DNA of 64,000 nucleotides from LMUY01 sp965198565 (GCA_965198565.1 OZ240665.1:186001-250000); one strand, 5' to 3'; shown: positions 24,906 through 34,236, counted from the first letter of the stretch. Translations and numbers: made by a program. The notes: generated by a model from the sequence alone, not told the origin.

Positions 24906-27784
24906 CACGACGCACCCCTTTCCGGCGGGACCCTGATGGATGCCGGGTTGGAGATCAAGGGCGCGCCCGGCGGGGCGAGGAACGCCCGGGTCTGTGCCGC
25001 CGCCTCGGCCAGGCCCAGCCGCTGCACCTCCACGCCCCCCGGCAGCGCCGACAGCAAGCGGCCCGGCGCACGCCTGTCGAGCAGCACGAACACGCCACGG
25101 TCGCCGGCGGCGCGGATCAGCCGGCCGAACGCCTGGCGCAGGCGCAAGCGGGCAATGGCGTCGTCATAGGCGCGCGGGTCGCCGCCGGAGAGATGGATGC
25201 GGCGCTCGCGATGCAGGATGTCTGGCCGCGGCCAGGGCACCCGCTCGAACACCACCAGGCGCAGCGCGCGGCCGGGGACGTCCACCCCGTCGCGCATCGC
25301 ATCGGTGCCGAGCAGGCAGGAGTCCACCTCGGTGCGGAACACGTCCACCAGGGTGGCATTGTCCATGGCGTCGACGTGCTGGGCCAGCAGCGGGATGCCT
25401 TGCGCCTCGAGCGCCGGGGCGATCTTGGCATGCACCGCCTGCAGCCGGGTGATGGCGGTGAACAGCCCCAAGCCGCCGCCGCCCGCGGCCAGGAACAGGG
25501 TGCGGAACGCGGCGGCGAGCGCGGGCAGGTCGGCGGCTACGTCCGTGACCACGAAGGCGCGGGTTTGGGCGGCGTAGTCGAACGGGCTGGCGACGGCGGC
25601 GCGGATGGCGGGCGAGGGCAGATGCGGCGCCCCGACCCGTGCTTCGGCGGCGAGCCAAGCGGCTTCGGGCTCGCCCTCCGCGCCGTCGCGCAAGGTGGCG
25701 CTGGTGATCAGCAACCCGTGCGCGGAGGAGGCGAGCAATCCGGCGAACGGCACCGTCGGGTCCAGCCAGTGGCGATGGATGCCGGCATCGCGGTCCCCCG
25801 CCTCGCGCCGGTCGAGCTGCAGGAAATAGACGAAGGCGGGGCGGTCGCCGGGATCGGATTGGGGTTCGGCGAGGTCGCCCAGCATGGTTTGCCACGCCAG
25901 CAGCGGCTCGACCGCGCGATGCTTGATCACCCGCACCGCCGCCTCGATGCGGCCGCGGGTGGCGGAGTCGAGCTCCTCGGCCTCGTCGTCGAGCCGGGAA
26001 GCGAGGCGCTCCACCAGGGTTTGCAGCGGCGTGGCGATGCGGGCCAGGGCGCGGGCGAGCCGGCCGGCGGCGTCGGTGAGGCCATCCACGGTCGGGTGCA
26101 GGTCGCATTCCAGGCTGGCCCGGCGGCCCGGCTCGACGGCGGGCGCGCGGGCCAGCACCTGCTGCCGCACCAGGCGCAACACCACTTCGGCGACATTGGC
26201 CTGCCCCGCCTCGATCCCGCCCAGGTCCGGCGTGTCGTCCGGCGTGTCGTCCGCCAGGCGCAGCGACCAGCCGGGCGCGGGCAGCGCGCGAGCGGCTTGC
26301 AAGGCGGCCTCGAGCGGGGCTTGCAGCGCCTCCTGCTGCCCCACCAGCTCGTCCAACCGCCGCCGCAGCCCACGGGCGCGCGACATGCCGCCCTCCGCGC
26401 CCAGCAGCCAACGGCGCAGCTCGGCGCCTTCGATGCCGCTGAACACGGAGGAAAACGCGCTGTCCGCCGCGTCGAACACATGGTGGCCCTCGTCGAACAC
26501 GTAGCGCGAAGGCGGCGCCTGGCCGTCCAGCCCGCCGCCAGCGCCGTCGGCGAAGCCATGCGCGGCCTGGATCATCACCAGGGCGTGGTTGGCCACCACC
26601 AGCTCGGCGGTGCGGGCGCGGCGGATGGTGTGCTCCACGAAGCAGCGCTTGTAATGCGGGCAGGCGCCGTGGATGCACTCGCCGCGACGGTCGGCCAGGC
26701 CGAGCGTGGCCGCCGGGCCGAACAGCTCGCCGAACCAGCCGGGCAGGTCGCCGCCCGCCAGGTCGCCATCGGCGGTGGCGAGCGCCCAGCGGGCGAGCAG
26801 GCCGAGCGGGATCACCCCGGCGGAGCCGCTGGCGCCGGCCAGGCTGTTCACCCGGTCCTCCAGGTTGAGCAGGCAAAGGTAGTTCTCCCGCCCCTTGCGC
26901 ACCACGACCCGGCGGCGCCGCTCCGCCGGGTCGGGATGCAGCCGGGCCAGCTCGCTCTCCACCTGGCGCTGCAGGTGGCGGGTGTAGGTGCTGATCCAGA
27001 CGGGGGCGCCGTTGCGCTCGGCCCACAGGCTGGCGGGGGCGATGTAGCCGAGCGTCTTCCCGGTGCCGGTGCCGGCTTCGGCGAGCACGGTCGCCGGGTC
27101 GCCACGGGTTTGGCGGGGGGCGAAGGCCAGCGCGGCGGCGGAGGCATAGTCCCCCTGCCCCGGCCGCTGCTCGGCGTCGGGCCCCAGGATGCTGGCCAGG
27201 CGCCGGCGCGCGTCGGCGGGTTCGACGGGGTGCGACGCGGGCGGCGGTGGCGGCGCTTCCTCCTCCCACTCCGGCAGCCGCTTCCAGACGCGCAGGGCAT
27301 CGCTCGGCTTGGTAAGCGGCGGCCCGAGTGCGCCTTGCACGAACGCCGCCCAGGCCCAGCCGGACGCGCCCATGCGCTGGGCGAGCGCGGCGGCGCCGGC
27401 GTTGGCTGGGGTGTCGCGCCCGGCGGCGAGGCGGCCGAGCAATGTTTCCACCAGCATGGGCAGGAAGGCGGCGGCGTCCTCCATGCTGGTGGGTGGGTCG
27501 AGGTCGAGCGCCAGCGCCAGGCCGCGTGGGGTGGGCGCGGCATGGCAGGCCGGGCGGACGAAGGCGAACAGTTCCAACACGTCCAGGCAGGCGCGCGGCC
27601 GCACGCCGAGGCGGCGCAGCGTGACGGGAGCGTGCACCAGCAGCGGCTGCGCCGGGCCGAGCAGCGCCGCGACGTCGCGGCTGGTGCCGGAGACGAGTTC
27701 GCCGTCCTCGGTAAGGATGCTGGCCCGCCCATGCCCGGCGACGACGGCGGCGGTGTGCGGCAGGGCCAGGGAGGACGGCGACAT
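24905..27784 (-). CDS. DinG-type ATP-dependent DNA helicase (XPD-like, Fe-S)
   Basis: 959-residue superfamily 2 helicase. Walker A is AGTGTGKT (about residue 245), and the DEAH box is VFDEGHHVFDAAD. Four cysteines between motifs I and II (NYLCLL, ECIHGACPHYKRC) form the XPD-type Fe-S cluster. Late motifs are GTDAMRDGVDVPGRAL and RLRQAFGRLIRAAGDRG. The first 230 residues are an extra domain without an obvious match. Related enzymes resolve R-loops and damaged forks. The first codons (ATGTCGCCGTCC) lie inside a duplicated sequence shared with 28340-28364. Coupled downstream to the TerB-like gene. Confidence 0.9.
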   Translation of the reverse strand: MSPSSLALPHTAAVVAGHGRASILTEDGELVSGTSRDVAALLGPAQPLLVHAPVTLRRLGVRPRACLDVLELFAFVRPACHAAPTPRGLALALDLDPPTSMEDAAAFLPMLVETLLGRLAAGRDTPANAGAAALAQRMGASGWAWAAFVQGALGPPLTKPSDALRVWKRLPEWEEEAPPPPPASHPVEPADARRRLASILGPDAEQRPGQGDYASAAALAFAPRQTRGDPATVLAEAGTGTGKTLGYIAPASLWAERNGAPVWISTYTRHLQRQVESELARLHPDPAERRRRVVVRKGRENYLCLLNLEDRVNSLAGASGSAGVIPLGLLARWALATADGDLAGGDLPGWFGELFGPAATLGLADRRGECIHGACPHYKRCFVEHTIRRARTAELVVANHALVMIQAAHGFADGAGGGLDGQAPPSRYVFDEGHHVFDAADSAFSSVFSGIEGAELRRWLLGAEGGMSRARGLRRRLDELVGQQEALQAPLEAALQAARALPAPGWSLRLADDTPDDTPDLGGIEAGQANVAEVVLRLVRQQVLARAPAVEPGRRASLECDLHPTVDGLTDAAGRLARALARIATPLQTLVERLASRLDDEAEELDSATRGRIEAAVRVIKHRAVEPLLAWQTMLGDLAEPQSDPGDRPAFVYFLQLDRREAGDRDAGIHRHWLDPTVPFAGLLASSAHGLLITSATLRDGAEGEPEAAWLAAEARVGAPHLPSPAIRAAVASPFDYAAQTRAFVVTDVAADLPALAAAFRTLFLAAGGGGLGLFTAITRLQAVHAKIAPALEAQGIPLLAQHVDAMDNATLVDVFRTEVDSCLLGTDAMRDGVDVPGRALRLVVFERVPWPRPDILHRERRIHLSGGDPRAYDDAIARLRLRQAFGRLIRAAGDRGVFVLLDRRAPGRLLSALPGGVEVQRLGLAEAAAQTRAFLAPPGAPLISNPASIRVPPERGAS

Positions 27785-27794
27785 TCGTGCTATA
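27770..27794. repeat. Duplicated 5' sequence, copy 1
   Basis: GGGAGGACGGCGACA, then one variable base, then TCGTGCTAT, shared with 28340-28364 (24 of 25 identical). Here it spans the divergent starts of the helicase and DUF29 genes. It ends in TATATG, a possible -10 for the DUF29 gene. Confidence 0.7.
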
Positions 27795-27838
27795 TGTCCA
27801 CCGCCGACCGTATTTTGAGCAAGAGCTTGTGGTGCGCC

Positions 27839-28306
27839 ATGCCGGATGACCTCTACGACCGCGACATCCTCGCCTGGTCCGAGCACCAAGCCGCCCTGCT
27901 GCGCCGCATGGCCGCTGGCGAGCGGCTGAACGAGCGGGTGGACTGGGCCAACGTGATCGAGGAGGTCGAGAGCGTGGGCCGGTCGGACCTCATCGCCTGC
28001 GAGAGTTTGCTGGTGCAGGCGCTCGTACATCTGCTGAAGCTGCATGCCTGGCCAACGAGCCAAGCGGCCGCGCATTGGCGCCCGGAGACGCGCGCGTTCC
28101 TGTCCCAGGTGCGCCGCCGCTTCTCGCCCTCGATGCGGCAGCGGATTGTGCTGGCTGACCTATACTCTGACGCACTCAAGCAATTCGGCGACACCACCGA
28201 CGATGCGGGCGCGCCGCGTAGCGTGCCTGATCGCTGCCCATTTGGCCTCGACGAGCTGCTGGGCGGTGAGGTTGCGGATTTACTCCGCCAATTGGATGCA
28301 GCTTAG
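27839..28306 (+). CDS. DUF29 family protein
   Basis: 155 residues with the DUF29 signature LYDRDILAWSEHQAALLRR, ERVDWANVIEEVESVGRSD and LLVQALVHLLKLHAWP. All helical and cytoplasmic, function unknown; the family is abundant in cyanobacteria and alphaproteobacteria and often behaves as accessory DNA. ATG 27839 is the family start; an in-frame ATG at 27794 would add 15 residues. It is divergent from the helicase gene and upstream of a toxin-antitoxin pair that carries the same short 5' sequence. Confidence 0.9.
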   Translation: MPDDLYDRDILAWSEHQAALLRRMAAGERLNERVDWANVIEEVESVGRSDLIACESLLVQALVHLLKLHAWPTSQAAAHWRPETRAFLSQVRRRFSPSMRQRIVLADLYSDALKQFGDTTDDAGAPRSVPDRCPFGLDELLGGEVADLLRQLDAA

Positions 28307-28339
28307 CCCACGGCAGCGGCAGCTTGCGGCAAAGCTCCG

Positions 28340-28364
28340 GGAGGACGGCGACAATCGTGCTATG
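28340..28364. repeat. Duplicated 5' sequence, copy 2
   Basis: Second copy of the 25-base sequence at 27770, with one A/T difference. It lies 39-63 bases before the antitoxin ATG and ends in TATGTA, a possible -10. Confidence 0.7.
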
Positions 28365-28402
28365 TAGTGTCCGCCGAACAGGGGTTGGACGAGGGTGATA
28401 CG

Positions 28403-28642
28403 ATGGGAAACCTAACAGTGACCGGCCTGGACGAGACCGTGCTCGCAAAGCTCAGCCGCCGCGCCGCCGAGCACGGGCGCACGCTGGAGGCAGAAGCGGC
28501 CGAGATACTCAGCGAGGGCGTCGACGCGGAGCAACCCCGGGATTGGCAGCACATGCTGGAGACGGTGCGTCAACAAACGGCGGGGACCATCAGCACCAAG
28601 ACAATCGATATCCTTTACGAGGGCAAAGACGACGCGAGATGA
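28403..28642 (+). CDS. FitA-like ribbon-helix-helix antitoxin
   Basis: 79 residues. The N-terminal ribbon-helix-helix DNA-binding domain (NLTVTGLDETVLAKLSRRA, AEHGRTLEAEAAEIL) has the FitA/StbC pattern. The C-terminal tail (about 45-79) would bind the toxin. ATG 28403 is preferred over a GTG at 28367 because GAGGG lies 7 bases upstream. Its stop overlaps the toxin start (ATGA), the classical coupled arrangement in which the antitoxin represses the operon and neutralises the toxin. Confidence 0.9.
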   Translation: MGNLTVTGLDETVLAKLSRRAAEHGRTLEAEAAEILSEGVDAEQPRDWQHMLETVRQQTAGTISTKTIDILYEGKDDAR

Positions 28643-29058
28643 AGTTCGTCGTCGACGCCAGCGTCGCCTTGAAGTGGCTGGTCGCCGAAGCCGACAGCAA
28701 GGCTGCCGACACGCTGCTAAAACATGAACTTTGCGCTCCGGGCTTCATCTATCTCGAGTGCGCCAACGCACTCTGGCGCTTCACCAAACGCGGAGAGGCA
28801 ACCATGGAGCAAGCTCGGGACAAGCTGCGAGCCCTGCATCGGCTCAAGATTGCGCGGGTCGAGCAATCAAGTCTCGTCACTCGCGCTTTGGAGATCGCCT
28901 GTGCCCTCGGCCACCCGGTCTATGACAGCCTCTATCTCGCCGCCGCCGAGCGCCAGCAATGCCGCGTCGTCACCGCCGACAGCCGCCTTCTGAACAAGCT
29001 TGCCGCCTCCGCCTTCGCCCCCCTCGCCATCAGCCTGCAGGGCGCCGCCGCCAATTGA
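28639..29058 (+). CDS. VapC-type PIN-domain toxin
   Basis: 139-residue PIN ribonuclease. The acidic active site is complete: Asp in FVVDASVALKW, Glu in YLECANALWR, Asp in HPVYDSLYLAAA and Asp in VVTADSRL. VapC toxins cleave tRNA or rRNA and stop translation unless bound by the antitoxin. It overlaps the FitA-like gene by 4 bases. lysS starts 33 bases downstream on the same strand. Confidence 0.92.
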   Translation: MKFVVDASVALKWLVAEADSKAADTLLKHELCAPGFIYLECANALWRFTKRGEATMEQARDKLRALHRLKIARVEQSSLVTRALEIACALGHPVYDSLYLAAAERQQCRVVTADSRLLNKLAASAFAPLAISLQGAAAN

Positions 29059-29091
29059 CCCGGCGGACCGCACTTCCTAGCGTGCGCCGCC

Positions 29092-30657
29092 ATGGCTGAT
29101 ACAGTTTGCAACGCCCCCCTGCCCAAGGCCTGGCCCTTCGAGGAAGCGGCCAAGGTCGCCGCTCGGCTCGACGCCAGCGGCAAGGCGGAAGCCCTGTTCG
29201 AAACCGGCTACGGCCCCTCCGGCCTGCCGCATATCGGCACCTTCGGCGAAGTCGCGCGCACCACGTGGGTCCGCCGCGCCTTCACCGAACTCACCGGCAA
29301 GCCCACCCGGCTGATCGCCTTCAGCGACGACATGGACGGCCTGCGCAAGGTGCCGGACAACGTGCCGAACGGCGACATGCTGCGGCAATACCTCGGCCAG
29401 CCGCTCACCCGCGTCCCGGACCCGTTCGGCACCCACCCGAGCTACGGCGCGCACAACAACGCCCGGCTGCGCGCCTTCCTCGACAGCTTCGGCTTCGACT
29501 ATGAGTTCGCCTCCGCCACCGACTACTATACGCAAGGCCGATTCGACGTGGCGCTGCGCCAGGTCCTCGCCCAACACGACGAGATCCGCGCCGTCATCCT
29601 GCCCACGCTGGGGCCGGAGCGCCGGGCCACTTACTCCCCCATCCTGCCGCTGCATCCCGTGACCGGCCAGGTGATGCAGGTGCCGATCGAAGGCATCGAC
29701 CTCGAGGCCGGCACCGTCACCTGGACCGACCCAGCGGGCGACCAATTTACCACCTCGGTCACCGGCGGCGGCTGCAAGCTGCAGTGGAAGGCCGACTGGG
29801 CGATGCGCTGGCACGCGCTCGGCGTCGACTACGAGATGAGCGGCAAGGACCTGATCGACAGCGTCAAGCTCTCCAGCCGCATCTGCGCCGTTCTGGGCAG
29901 CACGCCCCCGGTGGGGTTCACCTACGAGCTGTTCCTCGACGAGCACTCGCAGAAGATCAGCAAGAGCAAGGGCAATGGCATCTCGGTGGAGGAGTGGCTG
30001 CGATACGCGCCGCCGGAGAGCCTGGGCCAGTTCATGTACCACCAGCCGCAACGCGCCAAGCGGCTGTTCTTCGACGTCATCCCCCGCGCGGTGGACGACT
30101 ACATTGCCGGCGTGGCCAAGGGCGGCGCCGACCCGGCCAATCCCGCCTGGCACATCGGCGGCGGCCGCATCGCCAACGAGGGCGGCAGCCCGATCCCGTT
30201 CACCATGCTGCTGAACCTGGCCAGCGTGGTGAACGCCGAGACGCCGGACATGCTGTGGGGCTTCATCCGCCGCTACCACCCGGGCGCCGGGCCGCAGACC
30301 ACGCCCTTCCTGGCCCGGCTGGTGGACCACGCGGTGGCCTACTACCGCGATTTCGTCCGCCCCACCCGGCAGTTCCGCGACGCAACCCTGCTGGAAGCCG
30401 CCGCCCTGGCCGACCTGGCCGACACCCTGGCCGACCTCCCGCCGGACGCGGCGCCGGAGGCGATCCAGGACGAGGTCTACGCCGTCGGCAAGCGCCACCC
30501 TTTCCCGGCGTTGAAGGCGTGGTTCGACTGCCTCTACCAGGTGCTGCTCGGCCAGCAGGAGGGGCCACGGTTCGGCGGTTTCGTGGCGCTATATGGCCTC
30601 CACGAGACCGTGGCGCTCATCCGGACGGCCTTGGCGCGAACGGCGGACGCGGCTTGA
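29092..30657 (+). CDS. lysS: Lysyl-tRNA synthetase, class I
   Basis: 521-residue class I enzyme that charges tRNA-Lys. This is the type found in archaea, spirochaetes and many alphaproteobacteria, instead of the usual class II. The HIGH motif reads GLPHIGTFGE (about residue 44) and the KMSKS motif KISKSKG (about residue 289). The alpha-helix cage domain follows. Length is normal. The stop codon overlaps the presumed start of a lysyl-phosphatidylglycerol-synthase-like gene by TTGA, which is suggestive because that family uses lysyl-tRNA. Confidence 0.95.
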   Translation: MADTVCNAPLPKAWPFEEAAKVAARLDASGKAEALFETGYGPSGLPHIGTFGEVARTTWVRRAFTELTGKPTRLIAFSDDMDGLRKVPDNVPNGDMLRQYLGQPLTRVPDPFGTHPSYGAHNNARLRAFLDSFGFDYEFASATDYYTQGRFDVALRQVLAQHDEIRAVILPTLGPERRATYSPILPLHPVTGQVMQVPIEGIDLEAGTVTWTDPAGDQFTTSVTGGGCKLQWKADWAMRWHALGVDYEMSGKDLIDSVKLSSRICAVLGSTPPVGFTYELFLDEHSQKISKSKGNGISVEEWLRYAPPESLGQFMYHQPQRAKRLFFDVIPRAVDDYIAGVAKGGADPANPAWHIGGGRIANEGGSPIPFTMLLNLASVVNAETPDMLWGFIRRYHPGAGPQTTPFLARLVDHAVAYYRDFVRPTRQFRDATLLEAAALADLADTLADLPPDAAPEAIQDEVYAVGKRHPFPALKAWFDCLYQVLLGQQEGPRFGGFVALYGLHETVALIRTALARTADAA

Positions 30658-32669
30658 AGCGGCACCTGCGCCATGTGCCGGCCTTGCTGGGTGTGCTGCT
30701 GCTGGTGGGCGCGATCTATGTCGTGCAGCGCGAGTTCCAACACCTCAAGATAGCCGACATTAAGCAGTCGCTGGCGGCCATTCCGCGCCGCTCGCTGCTG
30801 CTCTCGTTCGGCGCCACCATCCTGTCCTACATGGTGCTGACCTTCTACGACCGGCTTGGCACGATGTATGCGGGGCACAAGGTTGCGTATCGCCGGGTCG
30901 CTTTCGCCTCGTTCTGCGCCTATGCCCTGTCGCATAACCTAGGCTTCTCAGCGGTGTCGGGGGCGGCGGTGCGCTACCGGCTCTACTCGCACTGGGGGCT
31001 GGCGCCGGTGCAGATCGCCAAGGTGGTGGGGTTCTGCTCGCTCACCTTCGGGCTGGGCGGCTTGGTGCTCGGCGGCTGGGTGCTGTGGTTCGAGCCCGGC
31101 TCGATCCCGTTCTTCAGCCGCATCCTGCCGTTCTGGGCGTTCTACAGCATCGGCACGCTGATGTGGGCGGGGGTGGCGGCCTACGTCGTGGTGTCGAGCG
31201 TGGCGGGCACCATCCGGCTGCGCGGGCACGAGTTCACCCTGCCGGACTGGCGGATGGCGATCGTGCAGGTGGCGCTCGCCTCGATGGACGTGGCGGTGAC
31301 GGCGGCGATCTTCTACGCGCTGGTGCCGCCCACGCCGGGGCTGACCTTCCTGCGCTTCCTGGCGTGCTACCTGGCCTCCTACAGCGCCGGGCTGCTGGCC
31401 AGCCTGCCGGGCGGGATCGGGGTGTTCGACACCGCCATGCTGCTGGGGCTGAAGCCCTACCTGCCCGCCCCGGTGATCCTGGGGGCGATCCTGATCTTCC
31501 GGCTGTACTATTATATTATCCCGCTATTCCTAGCCGGCACGCTGTTCGCCGGCAACGAGATCCTGCTGCGCGGCGGCGCCCTGCTCAAAAGCGGCGCCAT
31601 CGCGCGGACCACACAATCCTTCGGCCGCATCAGCGAGCCCGATTTTGCCGTGGGCGCCGCTACCGGCGTGGTGGCGATCTGCGGCGCGCTGCTGCTGTCC
31701 CTGGGCGTGATCGACGCGCGGCCGGACTTCTCCTGGATCGACCCCGACTTTGCCGACGTCGCCGCCAGCGCCGGCCAGTTCGTGCCGTCGTTGATCGGGG
31801 CGGCGCTGATGGTGCTGGCGATCGGCCTGTCGCAGCGAGTGACCCTGGCCTGGGGCGGCACCGTGGCGCTGCTGTTGATCGCCGCCGCCTACACCGCGGC
31901 CCAGCGCGACCCCAACTGGATCCCGGCCGTGCTGACGCTCTCGGCCATCCTGGTGGCGCCGTTCCGGGACGCGTTCTACCGCCACGCCAGCCTGCTCACC
32001 AGCACGCTGAAATCGGACGTGCTGGTCCCGCTGCTGGCGCTGGCGGCCTGCGTGATCGCGCTGGCCAGTTTCGAGCCGGCGGTGCGGCGCCTGTCGGAGA
32101 ACTCGTGGTGGGAACTGGTGCTCTCGCCCGACCTGCCGAACGGCCTGCGCGTGGTGATGGCGCTGGCGGTGCTGCTCGGGCTGCTCGCGCTGTGGCGGCT
32201 GCTGCGCCCCGGGCATGTCACCTGGCTGCCCTGGGCGGGCGAGGGGCAGCAACGCTACGCCGCCCTGGGCGCCGAGCCGCCCCTCATCGCCGACGGCCTG
32301 GTGATGGGCGAGGCCGGGCGCTCCGGCCTGCCGTTCCGCCGCATGGGGCGGGTGCTGCTCGGCCTGGGCGACCCGGCGGGCGCACCAGGCGACCGCATCT
32401 CGGCCATCTGGCGCCTGCGCGACCTTGCCTTGCAAGAAGGGTTGGACCCGGCGGTCTGGCGCGCCGGCCCCACCCTGCTCAAGGTCTACGGGGACCTCGG
32501 CCTGACCGCGATGCCGCTCGGGCCGGACGGGCAACTGCTGCCCGAAAGCCCCGGCAACGCGCCGGCTTCCACGCATTATCTCTGCTGCGTCGCCGAGCGG
32601 GACCTGGCGACGCTTGCGCCGCAACTGGCCAAGCTCGCCACCCCCGTGCTGGAGCATGCCGCGGAATAG
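30654..32669 (+). CDS. MprF-like membrane protein with a shortened synthase domain
   Basis: 671 residues from TTG 30654; a GTG at 30675 is the alternative. Residues 1-535 are the multi-helix MprF flippase region, with family segments AYALSHNLGFSAVSGAAVRY, LASLPGGIGVFDTAML and a Tyr-rich RLYYYIIP. Residues 555-671 match only the first half of the aminoacyl-phosphatidylglycerol synthase (DUF2156) domain: FRRMGRVLLGLGDPAGAPGD, then ISAIWRLRDLALQEGLDP and VYGDLGLTAMPLG. The second GNAT-like half, which binds aminoacyl-tRNA, is missing. Catalysis is therefore doubtful, while a membrane or flippase role is possible. It overlaps lysS by 4 bases. Confidence 0.8.
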   Translation: MKRHLRHVPALLGVLLLVGAIYVVQREFQHLKIADIKQSLAAIPRRSLLLSFGATILSYMVLTFYDRLGTMYAGHKVAYRRVAFASFCAYALSHNLGFSAVSGAAVRYRLYSHWGLAPVQIAKVVGFCSLTFGLGGLVLGGWVLWFEPGSIPFFSRILPFWAFYSIGTLMWAGVAAYVVVSSVAGTIRLRGHEFTLPDWRMAIVQVALASMDVAVTAAIFYALVPPTPGLTFLRFLACYLASYSAGLLASLPGGIGVFDTAMLLGLKPYLPAPVILGAILIFRLYYYIIPLFLAGTLFAGNEILLRGGALLKSGAIARTTQSFGRISEPDFAVGAATGVVAICGALLLSLGVIDARPDFSWIDPDFADVAASAGQFVPSLIGAALMVLAIGLSQRVTLAWGGTVALLLIAAAYTAAQRDPNWIPAVLTLSAILVAPFRDAFYRHASLLTSTLKSDVLVPLLALAACVIALASFEPAVRRLSENSWWELVLSPDLPNGLRVVMALAVLLGLLALWRLLRPGHVTWLPWAGEGQQRYAALGAEPPLIADGLVMGEAGRSGLPFRRMGRVLLGLGDPAGAPGDRISAIWRLRDLALQEGLDPAVWRAGPTLLKVYGDLGLTAMPLGPDGQLLPESPGNAPASTHYLCCVAERDLATLAPQLAKLATPVLEHAAE

Positions 32670-32914
32670 GCGGGCACGGAACAACGGACGGCGGCCGTGC
32701 TGGACGCCATGCACTGTCTCCCCGTCCGCATCTGGGCCACAATGGCGAAGGCTCAGCCAAGCTCCGGCAGAAATGACTGGACGGCGTGGCTGGAGCATGA
32801 TTTCTGCTGACCAAGTGACGGTCGCTGCCGAGCGGCGACGGCGCTTCCCCGTGCTGGACGGGCAACAGCTTTGCCAATATGCGATCTTGTGCATCCGGAA
32901 CCAACGGCCGAGCG

Positions 32915-34165
32915 ATGAACGACGTTCCTAGCATACCATTGCAGGCTATCGGTGCGGATCGTAAGCGGGCGACTACCTCCGTCCCATTGCTGTCGCATCT
33001 GCGCTGGGCGGCCGCAATCGTGGTGGTGATGTCCCACGTCGCGCAAAGCATCCTGAACAAGGGCGGCTACGTCAGTTACACGGGCCCATTGCCCACCGAC
33101 CTGGTGACGAAGCCGCTGCTGGGCTACAGCGGCTACGGCCATGCCGCGGTGGTGGTGTTCTTCGTGCTCAGCGGCTTCCTGGTGGGCGGCAAGCTGCTCG
33201 AGCTGGCGGCCAGCGCCAAGCTGCGAAGCGAGTGGCCCGGCTTCCTGGTGGACCGGTTCAGCCGCATCTTCATCGTGCTCTGGCCGGTGCTGCTGCTGAA
33301 CGCCGCCATCCTCACAGCCCTCGTCTGGTTGGTTCCGAATGCCCCGTTCGTGCATACCGGGCGCTGGACCTACGACCTGATCGAGCCCTTGACCGCCGAC
33401 GTGTCGTGGTCGCGCTGGGCGGGGGCGACGTTCATGGTGAACGACCTGCTGGTGCCGACGCTGGAAAGCAACGGCCCGCTTTGGTCGCTCTCCTACGAAT
33501 GGTGCTACTACATCATGGGGCTGGCCGTGGTGCTGTGCCTGCGCCGGGTGTTCTCGCCCTGGGCCGTGGTCGTGCTGGTCTACGGCGCGGCGCTGCTGGT
33601 GGTCAGCGCCTACAACCAGCCCAACATCCTGTTTGCCGGGGTGTGCTGGCTGACGGGCATCGGCGCGCGGCTCGCGTTCAACGCCGAGGTGCTGCGCGGA
33701 CGGGCCGTGCTGGTGGCCGGCGCGCTGTCGGTGATCCTGGTGCTCGCGCTCGATGCCGTGGTCGTGCTGCCCGATCCGGTGCTCGGCTTGGCCGTCGGCT
33801 TCATGATAGCGCACCCCGCTTGGCGCCAATGGCGGTTCGCCGACGCGGCGGGGGAGCGGCTGGCGAGCTTTTCCTTCACTCTCTACGCCGTGCACTTTCC
33901 GCTGATGCTGGGGATCATGGGGGTGCTGTTCGCCGCCGGCGCGCTGCCAAGCCGGCTGCCGATGAACGCGACCGGCATCGGCACAGTGCTCGCCATCATT
34001 GTCGTGCTGGTGCTGGCGGCGCGCGCCTTCGCCTACGTCACCGAGGACCGGACCATCCATCTCCGCCGCATGCTGCTCCGCTGGCTCGGGCTGCGCCGGG
34101 ACCGCATATCGGCGCCCGAGGCCGCCGGTAAACCCGTGCGCCTCTCCACGCCCGCCCGGCTTTAG
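32915..34165 (+). CDS. Acyltransferase 3 family membrane protein (OafA/YrhL-like)
   Basis: 416 residues with about 10 helices. Family features are the early SHLRWAAAIVVVMSHVAQS (the His in VMSHV replaces the usual F-H), FFVLSGFLVGGKLLE, the Arg motif LVDRFSRIFIVLWP and the C-terminal FTLYAVHFPLML. Such proteins O-acylate extracellular sugars or lipids. ATG 32915 is chosen; 12 upstream codons are open. The 245 bases before it hold no recognisable gene. Substrate cannot be inferred from the neighbours. Confidence 0.85.
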   Translation: MNDVPSIPLQAIGADRKRATTSVPLLSHLRWAAAIVVVMSHVAQSILNKGGYVSYTGPLPTDLVTKPLLGYSGYGHAAVVVFFVLSGFLVGGKLLELAASAKLRSEWPGFLVDRFSRIFIVLWPVLLLNAAILTALVWLVPNAPFVHTGRWTYDLIEPLTADVSWSRWAGATFMVNDLLVPTLESNGPLWSLSYEWCYYIMGLAVVLCLRRVFSPWAVVVLVYGAALLVVSAYNQPNILFAGVCWLTGIGARLAFNAEVLRGRAVLVAGALSVILVLALDAVVVLPDPVLGLAVGFMIAHPAWRQWRFADAAGERLASFSFTLYAVHFPLMLGIMGVLFAAGALPSRLPMNATGIGTVLAIIVVLVLAARAFAYVTEDRTIHLRRMLLRWLGLRRDRISAPEAAGKPVRLSTPARL

Positions 34166-34236
34166 CTCCGCCGCATCATCGACAAGCGCCGCCGGGTCTG
34201 CTGGAAGAGCGGGGCGAGTTTCATGGAGCACCCGCC

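Noticed and set aside
24896..27838. Very long plus-strand open frame opposite the helicase, running into DUF29
   Set aside because: The part opposite the helicase is low-information antisense sequence. Only the final DUF29 portion, from 27839, is protein-like.
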